From assembly GCF_002245625.1 (NCBI RefSeq), contig NZ_NOIG01000004.1, positions 1-64,000 on the forward strand: 64,000 nt of DNA, read 5' to 3'. Both the position numbers and the translations under genes were made by a program. This DNA is from Acidovorax kalamii. Lineage in GTDB: Bacteria > Pseudomonadota > Gammaproteobacteria > Burkholderiales > Burkholderiaceae_C. The notes beneath the pieces are model-generated. The model searched no databases. It saw nothing but the letters and a program-made list of their open reading frames with translations, and was not told where the DNA came from. This document shows, in pieces, positions 1-7,664 of the stretch (positions are counted from its first letter, which is position 1; each line of letters starts with the position of its first letter).

Positions 1-386
1 AAGGGGGCGGGGGTGCAGCAGGCGGCGTGCAGCTGCACGCGCAGGCCATCGAAGTTGGGGCGCAGCTGCCAGTCCACGCTGCCGGGCAGGGCGGCGCTGT
101 CGCGGCTGGCGGCGCCACCGGTCAGCACCAGCTGGGCCGAGCCGGTCCAGACCGTGCCGCGTGCCTGCAGCAGCTGCACCTGCCCCTGGGTGGCGCGTGC
201 CACGCCGCTGGCCAGCCAGTGCGCGGGCGCAAACGCGACCACGGCGGGCAGCACACCGGCTACGGCGCCCACCAGGGCCCAGCCCCAGGCGGGGCGGGGG
301 GCGGCGGCCGTGGCCGTGCGGCCTCGGGGGTTGCGGTGCGTGCGTGGGGATCGGTTCACAGTGGCGGGGCGATTCAAGGGGCTCAC
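1..386 (-). CDS. gspN: Type II secretion system protein N (partial, C-terminus outside window)
   Basis: The minus-strand frame is open from about base 386 to the window edge and encodes roughly the first 120 residues of a GspN-like protein. After a basic, Pro/Arg-rich cytoplasmic stretch there is one hydrophobic segment (WALVGAVAGVLPAVVAFA), followed by a region with ATQGQVQLLQARGTVWTGSA, typical of GspN and related periplasmic assembly proteins. It lies just after gspM, as expected at the end of a gspG-N operon, and probably helps insert or assemble the secretin at the inner membrane/periplasm. The start is uncertain: GTG at 386 sits close behind the gspM stop, while a second in-frame GTG is at 359. 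Neither has a strong ribosome-binding site. Confidence 0.8.
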   Translation of the reverse strand, partial: MSPLNRPATVNRSPRTHRNPRGRTATAAAPRPAWGWALVGAVAGVLPAVVAFAPAHWLASGVARATQGQVQLLQARGTVWTGSAQLVLTGGAASRDSAALPGSVDWQLRPNFDGLRVQLHAACCTPAP

Positions 387-391
387 CGGGT

Positions 392-949
392 TCACCGGTT
401 GGGTGCCGTGGGCAGGGCCAGCACCAGCGTGCCGTCCCAGCGGGGCATGGCCACCACGGGGCGGCCCAGGGTGACCGGGGTTTGGCCTGCGGGCGTGGCG
501 GCGGTGGCGCTGCGGGTCAGGCGGGCCTCGACGGGGGTGGCGCGGGCATTGCTGCGAGCCTGGGCCAGCCACTGCGCCAGCGCATCGGCCGATGCACCTT
601 TGAGGGTGATGGTGGCGCGGTCACCCACCACATTGAGCTGGGCCGTGGTGCCCAGGCGCTGCGTGAGGGCGGCGCGCAAGGCGCCGACGGCATCGCCGGG
701 GCTGGTGGCGGGTGCGGCCTGCAGCTGCTGGGCTTCGGCCTGCAGGCTGAGCATGCGCTGCAACTGGGCGTCGAGCGCCGCATGGCGCGCGGGGGCAGCT
801 CGCAGGGTGGCCAGCGCAGGGGCGACGGCCACCCACCACAGCAGGGCCAGGCCCACCAGGGCGGCGGCGGCCAGCACAAGGTTCTGTTCACGGGGGGCCA
901 GCGCGTGCCAGCGGGCTTTCAGTGCCGACTCTGGGATGGGGGGACTCAT
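392..949 (-). CDS. gspM: Type II secretion system protein M
   Basis: 185 residues, the normal size for GspM, the small bitopic inner-membrane platform protein that partners GspL. A short cytoplasmic N-terminus (about 1-23) is followed by one transmembrane helix (about 24-44, LVLAAAALVGLALLWWVAV). Next comes a Gln/Leu-rich segment likely to be coiled coil (about 50-85) and a periplasmic ferredoxin-like domain with AQLNVVGDRATITLKG. The start codon overlaps the gspL stop by 4 bp (ATGA), implying translational coupling. Identification rests on topology and operon position because GspM diverges quickly in sequence. Confidence 0.9.
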   Translation of the reverse strand: MSPPIPESALKARWHALAPREQNLVLAAAALVGLALLWWVAVAPALATLRAAPARHAALDAQLQRMLSLQAEAQQLQAAPATSPGDAVGALRAALTQRLGTTAQLNVVGDRATITLKGASADALAQWLAQARSNARATPVEARLTRSATAATPAGQTPVTLGRPVVAMPRWDGTLVLALPTAPNR

Positions 950-2256
950 GGGCTCACCTCGGTGCGCAGCAGCAGGCTGCCATCGTCCAGCCGGGCCCGG
1001 TAGCCCGCAGCCTGCAGGCGGGCCGAGAGCGCGGCTTCTTCGTCAGGGGCCAGCGTCACGCCGCGCAGGCGCAGCTCGCCGGGGGTGTATTCGATGCTGG
1101 TGGGCTGGCGGCCCTGTTGCTCCAGGCTGGGCAGTGCCGCCCCGGCGGCGGCAAGCAGGGGCTCCAGGTCGCGGGCCGACGCGCTGCCCGCAGCCTGCCG
1201 CAGCTGGGCCAGTTCGCGCTCCATCTGCACGGGCGCATCAACCACCACCTGCACCTTGGGGAAGGTCTGGGTGAGCGCAGTGCGCACGGCGACCTGCTTG
1301 GCGGCCAGCGCCTGGCGCTCTTGCCAGGCCCAGGCGTTGAGGCCCACCAGGTGGGCCACCACCAGCAGCCCCACACCCCAGCGCGCGGCGCGCCATTGGG
1401 GCGCGTTCAGCAGCGCGCTCAGTGCACTGCCCGCCTTGCGCAGGGCCCGGGTGCGGCCGGTGCTGGCCAGGTCGAACTGGGCCAGGTCCCAGTCGCCCCG
1501 GGCGGCATCCAGGGCGCGCTGGCTGGCGGTGTGCAGCGCAATGCGTTGGCCTTGCTGGCCCAGCGTGCGTTCGGCCAAAGCGGCCACGGCGGGCTCAGCA
1601 CGCACCGGCAGGGCGTTGCTGTTGTCTTGTGCGGCCACAGCATCGCCCACGGGAGCGCCTGCACGGGCCAGCGCCAGGGCCATGGGCGTCAGGGGCAACA
1701 CGGCCACGCCCTGGTCGGCGCCCTGGCCGGTGAGCACGACAAAGGCTTCTTCCGGTGTGCCCAGCGCGCAGAGTTCAGGGCCGCCGCTGGCTGTGGGGCC
1801 GGGGGCAAATTCAGGCACCACGCGGGACACGCGGCGGCCAGCGGCTTCCAGCGCCTGCAGGTTCTCGCGCAGCCAGGTGCGGTCGCACACGGCCACCCAC
1901 ACAGGCTCGCCGCCCTGGGCCACGCCGTGGGCGCCAGGCTGCAATGCAAAGTGCAGCTGGGTGGCGTCGTCCAGCAGGCGGTCTTCGAGCAGGCCTTCGA
2001 GCACCGAGCGCAGCCGGGGTGTCTGCTGGCCTGCGCCCAGGGGCACACCGGCGGGCATCTGCACCCGCTGCCACGACAGCGAGCGGGCGGGCACCACGGC
2101 CACCACCTCGCCCCCGGGGCGGGTGGGCTCAGGCAGCAGGGCGGCAGGCGCAGTGGCGTGGCGAAGGGCGGTGTGGCCGTCTGCCGTCAGCGTGTAGCCG
2201 TACTCGGTGGTGGGGCCCGGACGGACCGGCGGCAGGAAAAGGATGAGGGTGCTCAT
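946..2256 (-). CDS. gspL: Type II secretion system protein L
   Basis: 436 residues. GspL links the cytoplasmic ATPase GspE to the inner-membrane platform. The first ~275 residues form the cytoplasmic actin-like domain (starts MSTLILFLPPV; contains EGLLEDRLLDDATQLHFAL). One transmembrane helix follows at about 286-306 (WGVGLLVVAHLVGLNAWAW), then a periplasmic ferredoxin-like domain with IEYTPGELRLRGVTL. It overlaps gspM by 4 bp and lies 83 bp after gspK. gspE and gspF are not in this window and are presumably encoded beyond the left edge or elsewhere. Confidence 0.92.
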   Translation of the reverse strand: MSTLILFLPPVRPGPTTEYGYTLTADGHTALRHATAPAALLPEPTRPGGEVVAVVPARSLSWQRVQMPAGVPLGAGQQTPRLRSVLEGLLEDRLLDDATQLHFALQPGAHGVAQGGEPVWVAVCDRTWLRENLQALEAAGRRVSRVVPEFAPGPTASGGPELCALGTPEEAFVVLTGQGADQGVAVLPLTPMALALARAGAPVGDAVAAQDNSNALPVRAEPAVAALAERTLGQQGQRIALHTASQRALDAARGDWDLAQFDLASTGRTRALRKAGSALSALLNAPQWRAARWGVGLLVVAHLVGLNAWAWQERQALAAKQVAVRTALTQTFPKVQVVVDAPVQMERELAQLRQAAGSASARDLEPLLAAAGAALPSLEQQGRQPTSIEYTPGELRLRGVTLAPDEEAALSARLQAAGYRARLDDGSLLLRTEVSP

Positions 2257-2339
2257 GGGCAGGTTTTGCGGACCATTTTAGGGGGCGGACTTGACACTGG
2301 CAGCCAGTCGCTGCGCGGGTGTCGCCAATGTGCTGCAGC

Positions 2340-3419
2340 TCATCGCGGGAGTGGCGCCGTGGCCAGGGTGTTTTCGCGGTCAAACGCGCCCCGCTCGCGC
2401 CACAGCGTGGTCACGTCGATGCCCTGTTTGCGCACCAGCGAGCGTTCGTCCACCATCGCATCGCCCAGGCGCAGGCGGCCCCGCACTTCAAAGTAAGACG
2501 AGGCCACGGCAAGGCTGCCGTCGGGAATGTCGATGCTGGCGCCCACCAGGTCGCGCACCTCGCTGAGGGTGCGGAAATGGCGGGCCTCGCGCGCCTGCAC
2601 CATCTTCTGCGCAGTGGCGCTGTCCATCCCGTCGATGGCGGCCATCAGCACGTCGATGCCGGCGGTGTTCAGGTTGACCGGCGTGCGCACCGGTAGCAGG
2701 GTGACATGGGGGGCCAGGGTGGCCACGGTGGCCGGGCTCAGGCCCAGCCATGTCAGCTGGCTGATGGTAGGGGGCAGCAGCGGCGCGGTATTGCCGTCGC
2801 TGCCCACGCCCGCCTGTGCCCGGCGCAGGCCGTCCACCAGCCGCGTGAGCTGCTGCGGGGGCAGGCCCAGGCGTTCGAACAGGCGGGTGAACTGCCGCAG
2901 CGCCACGGCCTGCACCTGCCCGCCCTCGGCCAGGTTGGTGATGTTCAGGCGGCCCTGCATGTCGGTGATCTGGCCCGACAGAAACGCCTCGGTGGTGTCG
3001 GTGCTGGCGTCATCGACCTGGCTCACGTTGTTTTCGGCGGCCAGAAAGGTGGACAGCCGGGCTTCCTCCAGCGGCACGGCCCAGGGCTCGGCCAGGTGGT
3101 CTGCGCCGCCCGAGCGCCCGTCTTCGCGCAGGATCAGGCGCGACCAGTCGAGTGCGCCAATCAGGATCCAGGTGGACTGCACCCGGCCTCGCTCGGCCGT
3201 CTCGACCTCCACCGCGCGCCACTGCTGCCACATGGCGGCGGCGGCGAACGTGGCCACCAGGGTGACGGTGAGCATGGCGGCGAGCAGCGCGGCACCGCGC
3301 GCCCTGTGCCTGTGCAATGGGCGCTGCAACAGCGAGTGCCACCGTGGAGCTGGCTTTGCAAGGCCACGGGTGGCGTCCCCCTGGGGGGATGCGGCGCAGC
3401 CGCTCAGGGGGGGACTCAC
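2340..3419 (-). CDS. gspK: Type II secretion minor pseudopilin K
   Basis: 359 residues. GspK is the large minor pseudopilin that caps the pseudopilus with GspI and GspJ. The prepilin peptidase site appears to be RARG|AALLAAMLTVTLVATF. No Glu follows at position +5, as is normal for GspK but not for the other pseudopilins. The periplasmic part contains the expected helix-hairpin-helix-like segment (VNLNTAGIDVLMAAIDG). The GTG start overlaps the gspJ stop (GTGA). The leader before the cleavage site is unusually long, about 42 residues, because its first ~27 codons lie in an interspersed repeat (3342-3415). A true start inside the repeat cannot be excluded, but no ATG lies closer to the cleavage site. 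Confidence 0.92.
   Translation of the reverse strand: MSPPLSGCAASPQGDATRGLAKPAPRWHSLLQRPLHRHRARGAALLAAMLTVTLVATFAAAAMWQQWRAVEVETAERGRVQSTWILIGALDWSRLILREDGRSGGADHLAEPWAVPLEEARLSTFLAAENNVSQVDDASTDTTEAFLSGQITDMQGRLNITNLAEGGQVQAVALRQFTRLFERLGLPPQQLTRLVDGLRRAQAGVGSDGNTAPLLPPTISQLTWLGLSPATVATLAPHVTLLPVRTPVNLNTAGIDVLMAAIDGMDSATAQKMVQAREARHFRTLSEVRDLVGASIDIPDGSLAVASSYFEVRGRLRLGDAMVDERSLVRKQGIDVTTLWRERGAFDRENTLATAPLPR
3342..3415 (-). repeat. Intra-operon GC-rich repeat, copy A (short form)
   Basis: Read on the minus strand it starts with CCCCCCCTGAGCGGCTGCGC within a few bases of the gspJ stop and continues CCCCCCAGGGGGACGCCAC. The same opening is seen at 4084-4230, 15261-15392 and 31842-31979. This copy lacks the GGCGGGGCGGCCCTTGCGCG half and is translated as the N-terminus of GspK. 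Confidence 0.75.
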
Positions 3420-4234
3420 GATCTGCCTCCCCCCAGCACCGGGTTGACCCAGTCGCGCGTGAGCTGGCCCGCCAGCGCCTGGCCGGGCGGCAGCGTGATC
3501 TGCAGGCGCACGCCATCGGGGACCGCCGCCGAGCTGTCGCCCGGCGTGGTGCCGGTGCTGGACAGCGGATTGGACCAGGCGCCGCCCCGGTAATAGAAGA
3601 TTTGCCAGTTTTCAAGCGGCAGCAGCGCCACTTCGTAGCGCCGTTCGGCATCACCCGGTGTGCGCGCCCATTGGGCCGCCTGCTGCCAGGCCTGCTGCCA
3701 GTCTGCGCGGGTGCGCACCGGAGGCGACTGCCAGCGCAGCCACTGGCCGCCCGTGTTGGTGTTGCGGCGTGTCCAGGCCACCACCAGCGCGCCCTCGTCG
3801 GGCACGGCACTGCTGCGGCGCGTGAGGCGCAGCACCTGGCCGTCCCAGTCCAGCGGTGTGGTGTTGGCGATGGGCATCAGCGCATCCAGGTCGGTGCCCC
3901 ACTGGCCCAGGGCGGCCTGCAGCACCAGCATCTCATCGGCCCGCTGGCGTGTGATCTCCTGCGCCCGCACCATGCCGTCGAGCCCGCGCCAGCTCAGGAT
4001 GGCCAGCAGGCTCATCACGGCAATCGCCAGCAGCAGCTCGACCAGGGTGAAGCCGCGCGGGGCCGTGCCCCCACTGCCGAGGCGCCGGCGCGAGGCCTGA
4101 GCAACTGGCGCGGCCCAGGCCAGCGGACGCCGCGCAAGGGCCGCCCCGCCGCGCTGGCGGCGTCCCCCTGCCCGCATTGCGCAGCAATGCGAGAGCGGGG
4201 GGAAGGCCCGCAGGGCCTCAGGGGGGTGTTCCAT
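3416..4234 (-). CDS. gspJ: Type II secretion minor pseudopilin J
   Basis: 272 residues from ATG 4234, whose start overlaps the gspI stop (TGATG). The class III signal is APRG|FTLVELLLAIAVMSLLA, with the conserved Glu at mature position 5, followed by the usual hydrophobic N-terminal helix and a beta-rich C-terminal domain (GQWLRWQSPPVRTRADWQQA). GspJ forms the pseudopilus tip complex with GspI and GspK. The predicted leader is odd: about 61 residues instead of the usual 6-20, encoded by an interspersed repeat. The only other in-frame ATG (4177) still leaves a 42-residue leader. Either the repeat inserted in front of gspJ and supplied the start, or translation begins at a non-canonical codon near 4060-4110. 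Confidence 0.9.
   Translation of the reverse strand: MEHPPEALRAFPPLSHCCAMRAGGRRQRGGAALARRPLAWAAPVAQASRRRLGSGGTAPRGFTLVELLLAIAVMSLLAILSWRGLDGMVRAQEITRQRADEMLVLQAALGQWGTDLDALMPIANTTPLDWDGQVLRLTRRSSAVPDEGALVVAWTRRNTNTGGQWLRWQSPPVRTRADWQQAWQQAAQWARTPGDAERRYEVALLPLENWQIFYYRGGAWSNPLSSTGTTPGDSSAAVPDGVRLQITLPPGQALAGQLTRDWVNPVLGGGRS
4084..4230 (-). repeat. Intra-operon GC-rich repeat, copy B (full length)
   Basis: On the minus strand it opens with CCCCCCTGAGGCCCTGCGGG directly after the gspI stop. It continues with CTCTCGCATTGCTGCGCAAT and GGGGGACGCCGCCAGCGCGG, then GGGCGGCCCTTGCGCGGCGT, and closes with CTGGCCTGGGCCGCGCCAGT. It aligns almost base for base with copy C at 15261-15392. It overlaps the annotated 5' part of gspJ and is open in that frame. 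Confidence 0.85.
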
Positions 4235-4608
4235 CAATACCTTCCGATGATGGTGGAGATGCGCAGGATGGAGTTCTCGCCATCCAGCACCTGGGCGTCG
4301 ATGCGCCGGAAGCTCGGATTGGGTGTGGGGCGCACGACGGTCAGCACCTGCAGCTGGCGCCCGGCCTGCTCGCAGGGCTGGGTGCTGTCGCCCACGCTGG
4401 GCATCTGGCGCGAGAGCCTTGCGCGCACCAGCTCGTTCTCGGCGCAGAGCTGGGCCAGCACGATGTCGGACTGCCGCAGCGCGTTGCGCGTGAGTGCCGA
4501 GGTGGCCTGCAGCCCCGCCATGAGCGCAATGGCCACGATGGCCAGCGCCACCAGCACTTCCACCAGCGTGAAACCGCGGTGTCGGATGTGAAGGCGGTGG
4601 GGGGTCAC
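4234..4608 (-). CDS. gspI: Type II secretion minor pseudopilin I
   Basis: 124 residues, the normal GspI length. It has a short 12-residue leader ending HRG|FTLVEVLVALAIVAIAL, with mature Glu5 conserved. The C-terminal domain contains the typical LCAENELVRARL segment after the helix. GspI nucleates the I-J-K tip complex of the pseudopilus. Its start overlaps the gspH stop by 4 bp, and its own TGA overlaps the ATG of gspJ. No anomalies. Confidence 0.93.
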   Translation of the reverse strand: MTPHRLHIRHRGFTLVEVLVALAIVAIALMAGLQATSALTRNALRQSDIVLAQLCAENELVRARLSRQMPSVGDSTQPCEQAGRQLQVLTVVRPTPNPSFRRIDAQVLDGENSILRISTIIGRY

Positions 4609-5036
4609 TGCACCGCGTCCACAGAAAACGGGCGCACGCCATCGGTGGCGATGCGCAAGACCCGCTCAGGGTGCGCCTGGTGGGTGATCAGCACATGCTG
4701 CGGACCAATCAGGGGCTCGGGCCCCAGCTGCAGCACGGCCGGGCCGCGCACGGTGGTGCCGCTGTCCAGCCACTGGTTGGGCAGCGCCGCCTGGGCGCTG
4801 GGCGGCAGACCTTCGAACCGGAACCCCTGGGGCAGAGCGCGCCAGCGCACGGGCAGGCCCCCGGCGCGCGACTGCGCGCGTGCGGATTCGAGCAGCGCAG
4901 CCAGCCGCGCGGCCTCGCGCTCCAGCTGCGTCTGCCCGCTGTCGCGCATGGCCAGGCCCGCACCGGCGGTGGCCAGCGCGACGATGCTGAGGACCACCAG
5001 CAGCTCTAACAGGGTGAAGCCGCGTGAATGGTTCAT
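4605..5036 (-). CDS. gspH: Type II secretion minor pseudopilin H
   Basis: 143 residues with a very short leader, MNHSRG|FTLLELLVVLSIVAL. The mature protein has Glu5 and the hydrophobic assembly helix (about 7-30), followed by an Arg/Glu-rich helix and a GspH-type beta domain (GFRFEGLPPSAQAALPNQWL). GspH is thought to join the pseudopilin tip complex to the GspG shaft. It is separated from gspG by a 137-bp gap that holds a second type of interspersed repeat (5083-5173), yet remains the next gene of the same operon. Confidence 0.92.
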   Translation of the reverse strand: MNHSRGFTLLELLVVLSIVALATAGAGLAMRDSGQTQLEREAARLAALLESARAQSRAGGLPVRWRALPQGFRFEGLPPSAQAALPNQWLDSGTTVRGPAVLQLGPEPLIGPQHVLITHQAHPERVLRIATDGVRPFSVDAVQ

Positions 5037-5082
5037 GGGCCGGTGCGGCGCTTGGTTGCAATGGTCACGGCGTTTCTAGAAG

Positions 5083-5173
5083 GCGTGCGGCCGCAGCGCC
5101 GGGCCGCCCCAAGCAAGGCCCGGCCCCCTCGGGGGGCAGGGAGCGACACGCAGTGCGCGACCGTGGGGGCCAT
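5083..5173 (-). repeat. Interspersed repeat between gspG and gspH (second GC-rich type)
   Basis: On the minus strand: ATGGCCCCCACGGTCGCGCA, then CCCTGCCCCCCGAGGGGGCC and a GGGGCGGCCCGGCGC end. It starts next to the gspG stop. It shares the CCCCC...GGGGG plan and a GGGGCGGCCC block with copies A-D but is not clearly the same family. A very similar phrase is, to my recollection, common between genes in Acidovorax and Delftia. Only one copy is seen here. Confidence 0.5.
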
Positions 5174-5638
5174 TTATTGCCAGCTGCCGATATCGGCGTC
5201 CTTGCCTTCGCCGCCCGATTGGCCGTCGGCGCCGAACGACATCACGTCGATCTCGCCCTTGATGCCGGGGTTCAGATACTGGTAAGGGCGGCCCCAGGGG
5301 TCGTTGGGCAGCTTTTCCAGGTACAGCTTCCAGTTGCCGGGCACCGGGGCGGCGCTGGGCTTGATGACCAGGGACTGCAGGCCTTGCTCGGCCGTGGGGT
5401 AGCGCTGGTTGTCCAGGCGGTAGAGCTTGAGCGCCTGCATGATGTTGGTGATGTCGGTGCGGGCAGCCGTGACGCGGGCGTCGTCGGCACGTTCCAGCAC
5501 GTTGGGCACGATGAGGGCGGCCAGCACGCCGATGATGACGAGCACCACCATCAGCTCGATGAGGGTGAAGCCCCGGGCCACGGTACGGGCCAGGCGGCGG
5601 GGGGCGGAGCGCACGAGGAGGGGGAGGGAAGTGTTCAC
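5174..5638 (-). CDS. gspG: Type II secretion major pseudopilin G
   Basis: 154 residues from GTG 5638. The prepilin site is VARG|FTLIELMVVLVIIGVLAALI. The C-terminal domain carries the hallmark calcium-binding and hydrophobic motifs of the major pseudopilin (LPNDPWGRPYQYLNPG and DVMSFGADGQSGGEGKDADIG). GspG polymerises into the pseudopilus that pushes folded exoproteins through the GspD secretin. I prefer the GTG start because it has an upstream GAGAG and leaves a 48-bp region before the divergent gspC. An in-frame ATG at 5677 would leave only 9 bp and has no visible ribosome-binding site. Confidence 0.93.
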   Translation of the reverse strand: MNTSLPLLVRSAPRRLARTVARGFTLIELMVVLVIIGVLAALIVPNVLERADDARVTAARTDITNIMQALKLYRLDNQRYPTAEQGLQSLVIKPSAAPVPGNWKLYLEKLPNDPWGRPYQYLNPGIKGEIDVMSFGADGQSGGEGKDADIGSWQ

Positions 5639-5686
5639 TGCAGGCGTTCTCTCGGTGGGTCGAATCGCGTGAATCATAATCGCCGC

Positions 5687-6142
5687 ATGGTGACCAATTC
5701 GTACAGCAAATGGGGCGTCCGTCTGGGCACGCTGGTGCTCTGGGCCGTGGCCGGTGCCAGTGTGGTGTTCTGGGGGCTGCGCCTGTCGGCGCCCTCAGCC
5801 TCTGCAGTGGGTCCGGCGGTGGCGCCAGCCCCTGTGGTGCCCGATGCCCAGGCCCTGGCGCGTTTGCTGGGCGCCCAGCCGTCGGTGCCGGGCGCCGCGC
5901 CTGTGGCGCCCGTGGCCTCAGCGGCCAGCCGCTTCACGCTGATCGGGGTGCTGTCGGGCCGCAGCAGCGGCGGCGGGGCGGCCCTGATCGCGGTGGATGG
6001 CAAACCCGCCAAGCCCTTCCGTGTGGGGGCTGCGGTGGATGAGGGTCTGGTGCTGCAGGCGCTGGGCCCCCGGCAGGCACAGCTGGGCGGCCAGATGGGT
6101 GGGCCCGCCACGCTGACGCTGGACATGCCGCTCAAGAACTGA
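5687..6142 (+). CDS. gspC: Type II secretion system protein C (short form)
   Basis: 151 residues. One transmembrane helix near the N-terminus (about 9-31, LGTLVLWAVAGASVVFWGL) is followed by an Ala/Pro/Val-rich linker and a homology-region domain (RFTLIGVLSGRSSGGGAALI ... AQLGG). GspC couples the inner-membrane platform to the GspD secretin. This protein ends right after the homology region and lacks the PDZ or coiled-coil tail of enterobacterial GspC, a form found in several betaproteobacteria. It is transcribed divergently from gspG-N, with the two starts about 50 bp apart. Confidence 0.85.
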   Translation: MVTNSYSKWGVRLGTLVLWAVAGASVVFWGLRLSAPSASAVGPAVAPAPVVPDAQALARLLGAQPSVPGAAPVAPVASAASRFTLIGVLSGRSSGGGAALIAVDGKPAKPFRVGAAVDEGLVLQALGPRQAQLGGQMGGPATLTLDMPLKN

Positions 6143-6188
6143 GCCCGCTTTTGAGGCCTGGCACTGGCGCCTGGTGGTGAGCCTGGGC

Positions 6189-6776
6189 TCAGGCCAGATC
6201 CCGCACTTCCCATTCGCCCCAGCCTGGGGCTGCCACGGGCCAGTTGTCTGACCGGGGCATCACGCCTTCGCCATGCTGCTGCAGCCAGGCCACGCAGCGC
6301 GCCACGCCTGCGTGGGTGATCCACACGACATCAGCCCCGGCATGCTGGGCGCTCCAGTGGCGGGCCGCCTGCAGCGCCAGCGCCACGCGGCCGAGCATGT
6401 GGGACAGGGGCTCGCCGCCGCCGGGCGCGTGGTGGGCGAAGTCTTCCGTCCAGGCATCGATGTCGCCTTTGGCGAGGGTGTTCCAGGCCCGGCCCTCCCA
6501 GGCGCCAAAGTCCATTTCGCGCAGCCGGACGTCAGGAATCGGAACCAAATCGGGCCTTTCCGCTCTCAGGTATTGCCCCAGCTGCTCACATCTTTGTAGC
6601 GTCGAGCAAAACACCCCTGGCGCTGGGGGCAGGGCGGCGGCCAGGCGCCGCGCTGCGGCCTGGGTGGCGGCCGGGTCGGCGGGCATATCCAGCGCGCCAT
6701 AGCAGGTGCCCGGGGCCACCTGGGGGGCGGCATGGCGCACCAGCCACAGGCGGGCGCCCGGTGCGTGGGGCGTCAT
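6189..6776 (-). CDS. cobC: Histidine phosphatase family protein, probable alpha-ribazole phosphatase
   Basis: 195 residues of the histidine phosphatase (phosphoglycerate mutase-like) superfamily. The phospho-acceptor motif is WLVRHAAP near residue 13, a second arginine lies in CSTLQRCEQL, the acid motif is REMDFGAWEGRAW, and the C-terminal catalytic His is in WITHAGVARC. Its start overlaps the cobS stop by 4 bp, so the two are translationally coupled. That partner supports the role of removing the 5'-phosphate of alpha-ribazole phosphate in lower-ligand assembly of cobalamin. Without the cobS neighbour only the superfamily could be named. Confidence 0.8.
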   Translation of the reverse strand: MTPHAPGARLWLVRHAAPQVAPGTCYGALDMPADPAATQAAARRLAAALPPAPGVFCSTLQRCEQLGQYLRAERPDLVPIPDVRLREMDFGAWEGRAWNTLAKGDIDAWTEDFAHHAPGGGEPLSHMLGRVALALQAARHWSAQHAGADVVWITHAGVARCVAWLQQHGEGVMPRSDNWPVAAPGWGEWEVRDLA

Positions 6777-7579
6777 GCCCAGCGCAGGGCGAGCGCCGCG
6801 CCCAGGTAGAAGCCGATTTCGCTGACCTGCTGGGTGGCGCCCAGGCAATCGCCGGTAAAGCCCTGCAGGCGCCGTGCAAACCAGCGCCCCATCCACGCGG
6901 CAGCTCCTGCGCTCAATGTGACGGATGCTATTAAGAAGATAGTTGATTGGGCATGCCAGACAAGCGCTAGCGGCACAAAACACCATGCAACGGCTGTGGC
7001 GAGGGCGCCGCCCGATATCTGGTCGGCCAGCGGTTTGCTTTTGGAGCGTGCCGTGTCGCCCACATGCGGCAGGCTGCGCACGATGAACAGCGGCCACAGC
7101 CGCGACAGCACATGCGCGCCGACCAGGGCCGACAACGCGACGGCCAGGCTGTGCGCACCCAGCAATGCGAGCAGGCTGAGTTTGGACAACAGGGCCAGCA
7201 CCAGTGCCATGGCGCCAAAGGCACCGATGCGCGAGTCTTTCATGATGTCGAGTGCACGTTCGCGCTGGGCGCTGCCGCCCAGGCCGTCGGCCACGTCGGC
7301 CAGGCCATCTTCGTGAAAACCGCCCGTCATGAGCACGGTGGCCACGGTGCTGAGCACGGCGGCTACGGCCGGGGCAAAGGGGTTGGGGGCCAGCGCCCAG
7401 TGCAGGCCGCCATACACCCCCGCCGCCAGCAGGGCTGCCAACCAGCCGATGCCGGGGAAGTGCGCGGCGCTGGCGCGCAGCATGGCGGGGCTGTAGCCCA
7501 CCCAGTCCGCCAGCCGCCCGGTGACGGGAATGCGGGTGAAGAACTGCACGGCCAGCAGGTAGTGGCGCAGGGCTTGCAT
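6773..7579 (-). CDS. cobS: Adenosylcobinamide-GDP ribazoletransferase (cobalamin synthase)
   Basis: 268 residues, an integral membrane enzyme that joins adenosylcobinamide-GDP with alpha-ribazole in the last step of cobalamin synthesis. The diagnostic acidic motif HEDGLADVADGLGG and following MKDSRIGAFGAMALVL are intact. Several hydrophobic helices surround them, and the protein opens with the typical ALRHYLLAVQFFTRIPV. The window holds only cobS and cobC, with no cobU or cobT. A copy of an interspersed repeat lies within the frame (about 6922-6976, encoding ALVWHAQSTIFLIASVTLSA) in a membrane segment. I see no cobalamin riboswitch upstream. Confidence 0.92.
   Translation of the reverse strand: MQALRHYLLAVQFFTRIPVTGRLADWVGYSPAMLRASAAHFPGIGWLAALLAAGVYGGLHWALAPNPFAPAVAAVLSTVATVLMTGGFHEDGLADVADGLGGSAQRERALDIMKDSRIGAFGAMALVLALLSKLSLLALLGAHSLAVALSALVGAHVLSRLWPLFIVRSLPHVGDTARSKSKPLADQISGGALATAVAWCFVPLALVWHAQSTIFLIASVTLSAGAAAWMGRWFARRLQGFTGDCLGATQQVSEIGFYLGAALALRWA
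6922..6976 (-). repeat. AT-armed interspersed repeat, copy 1, inside cobS
   Basis: On the minus strand: TTTTGTGCCGCTAGCGCTTG, a spacer, then CAACTATCTTCTTAATAGCA. The ending AGCTAT/ATAGC-like dyad and the GGC..CGC opening match the intergenic copies at 7604, 21414, 23718, 30345, 38372, 48560 and 61886. It is embedded in the cobS frame without breaking it. Confidence 0.65.
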
Positions 7580-7603
7580 GGCGTGCGGTAGGTGGGTTGG
7601 GGT

Positions 7604-7662
7604 TTGCTTCTGTTTTGATAGCTATCAACGCCCTTTTATCAGGCGGTGAAGGCCATTTTGAG
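7604..7662 (-). repeat. AT-armed interspersed repeat, copy 2
   Basis: On the minus strand AAAATGGCCTTCACCGCCTG is followed by TTGATAGCTATCAAAACAGA. It fills the gap between ilvA and cobS and contains the perfect dyad TTTTGATAGCTATCAA. It could act as a weak 3' structure for ilvA, but there is no proper terminator T-run. Confidence 0.6.
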
Positions 7663-7664
7663 CA

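Noticed and set aside
4235-4642. N-terminal extension of GspJ up to 4642 (408 residues in total)
   Set aside because: It would overlap the whole of gspI; TGATG coupling at 4234 explains the start.
7580-7664. Cobalamin riboswitch upstream of cobS
   Set aside because: The gap is only 85 bp, is filled with a repeat and has no B12-box-like sequence.
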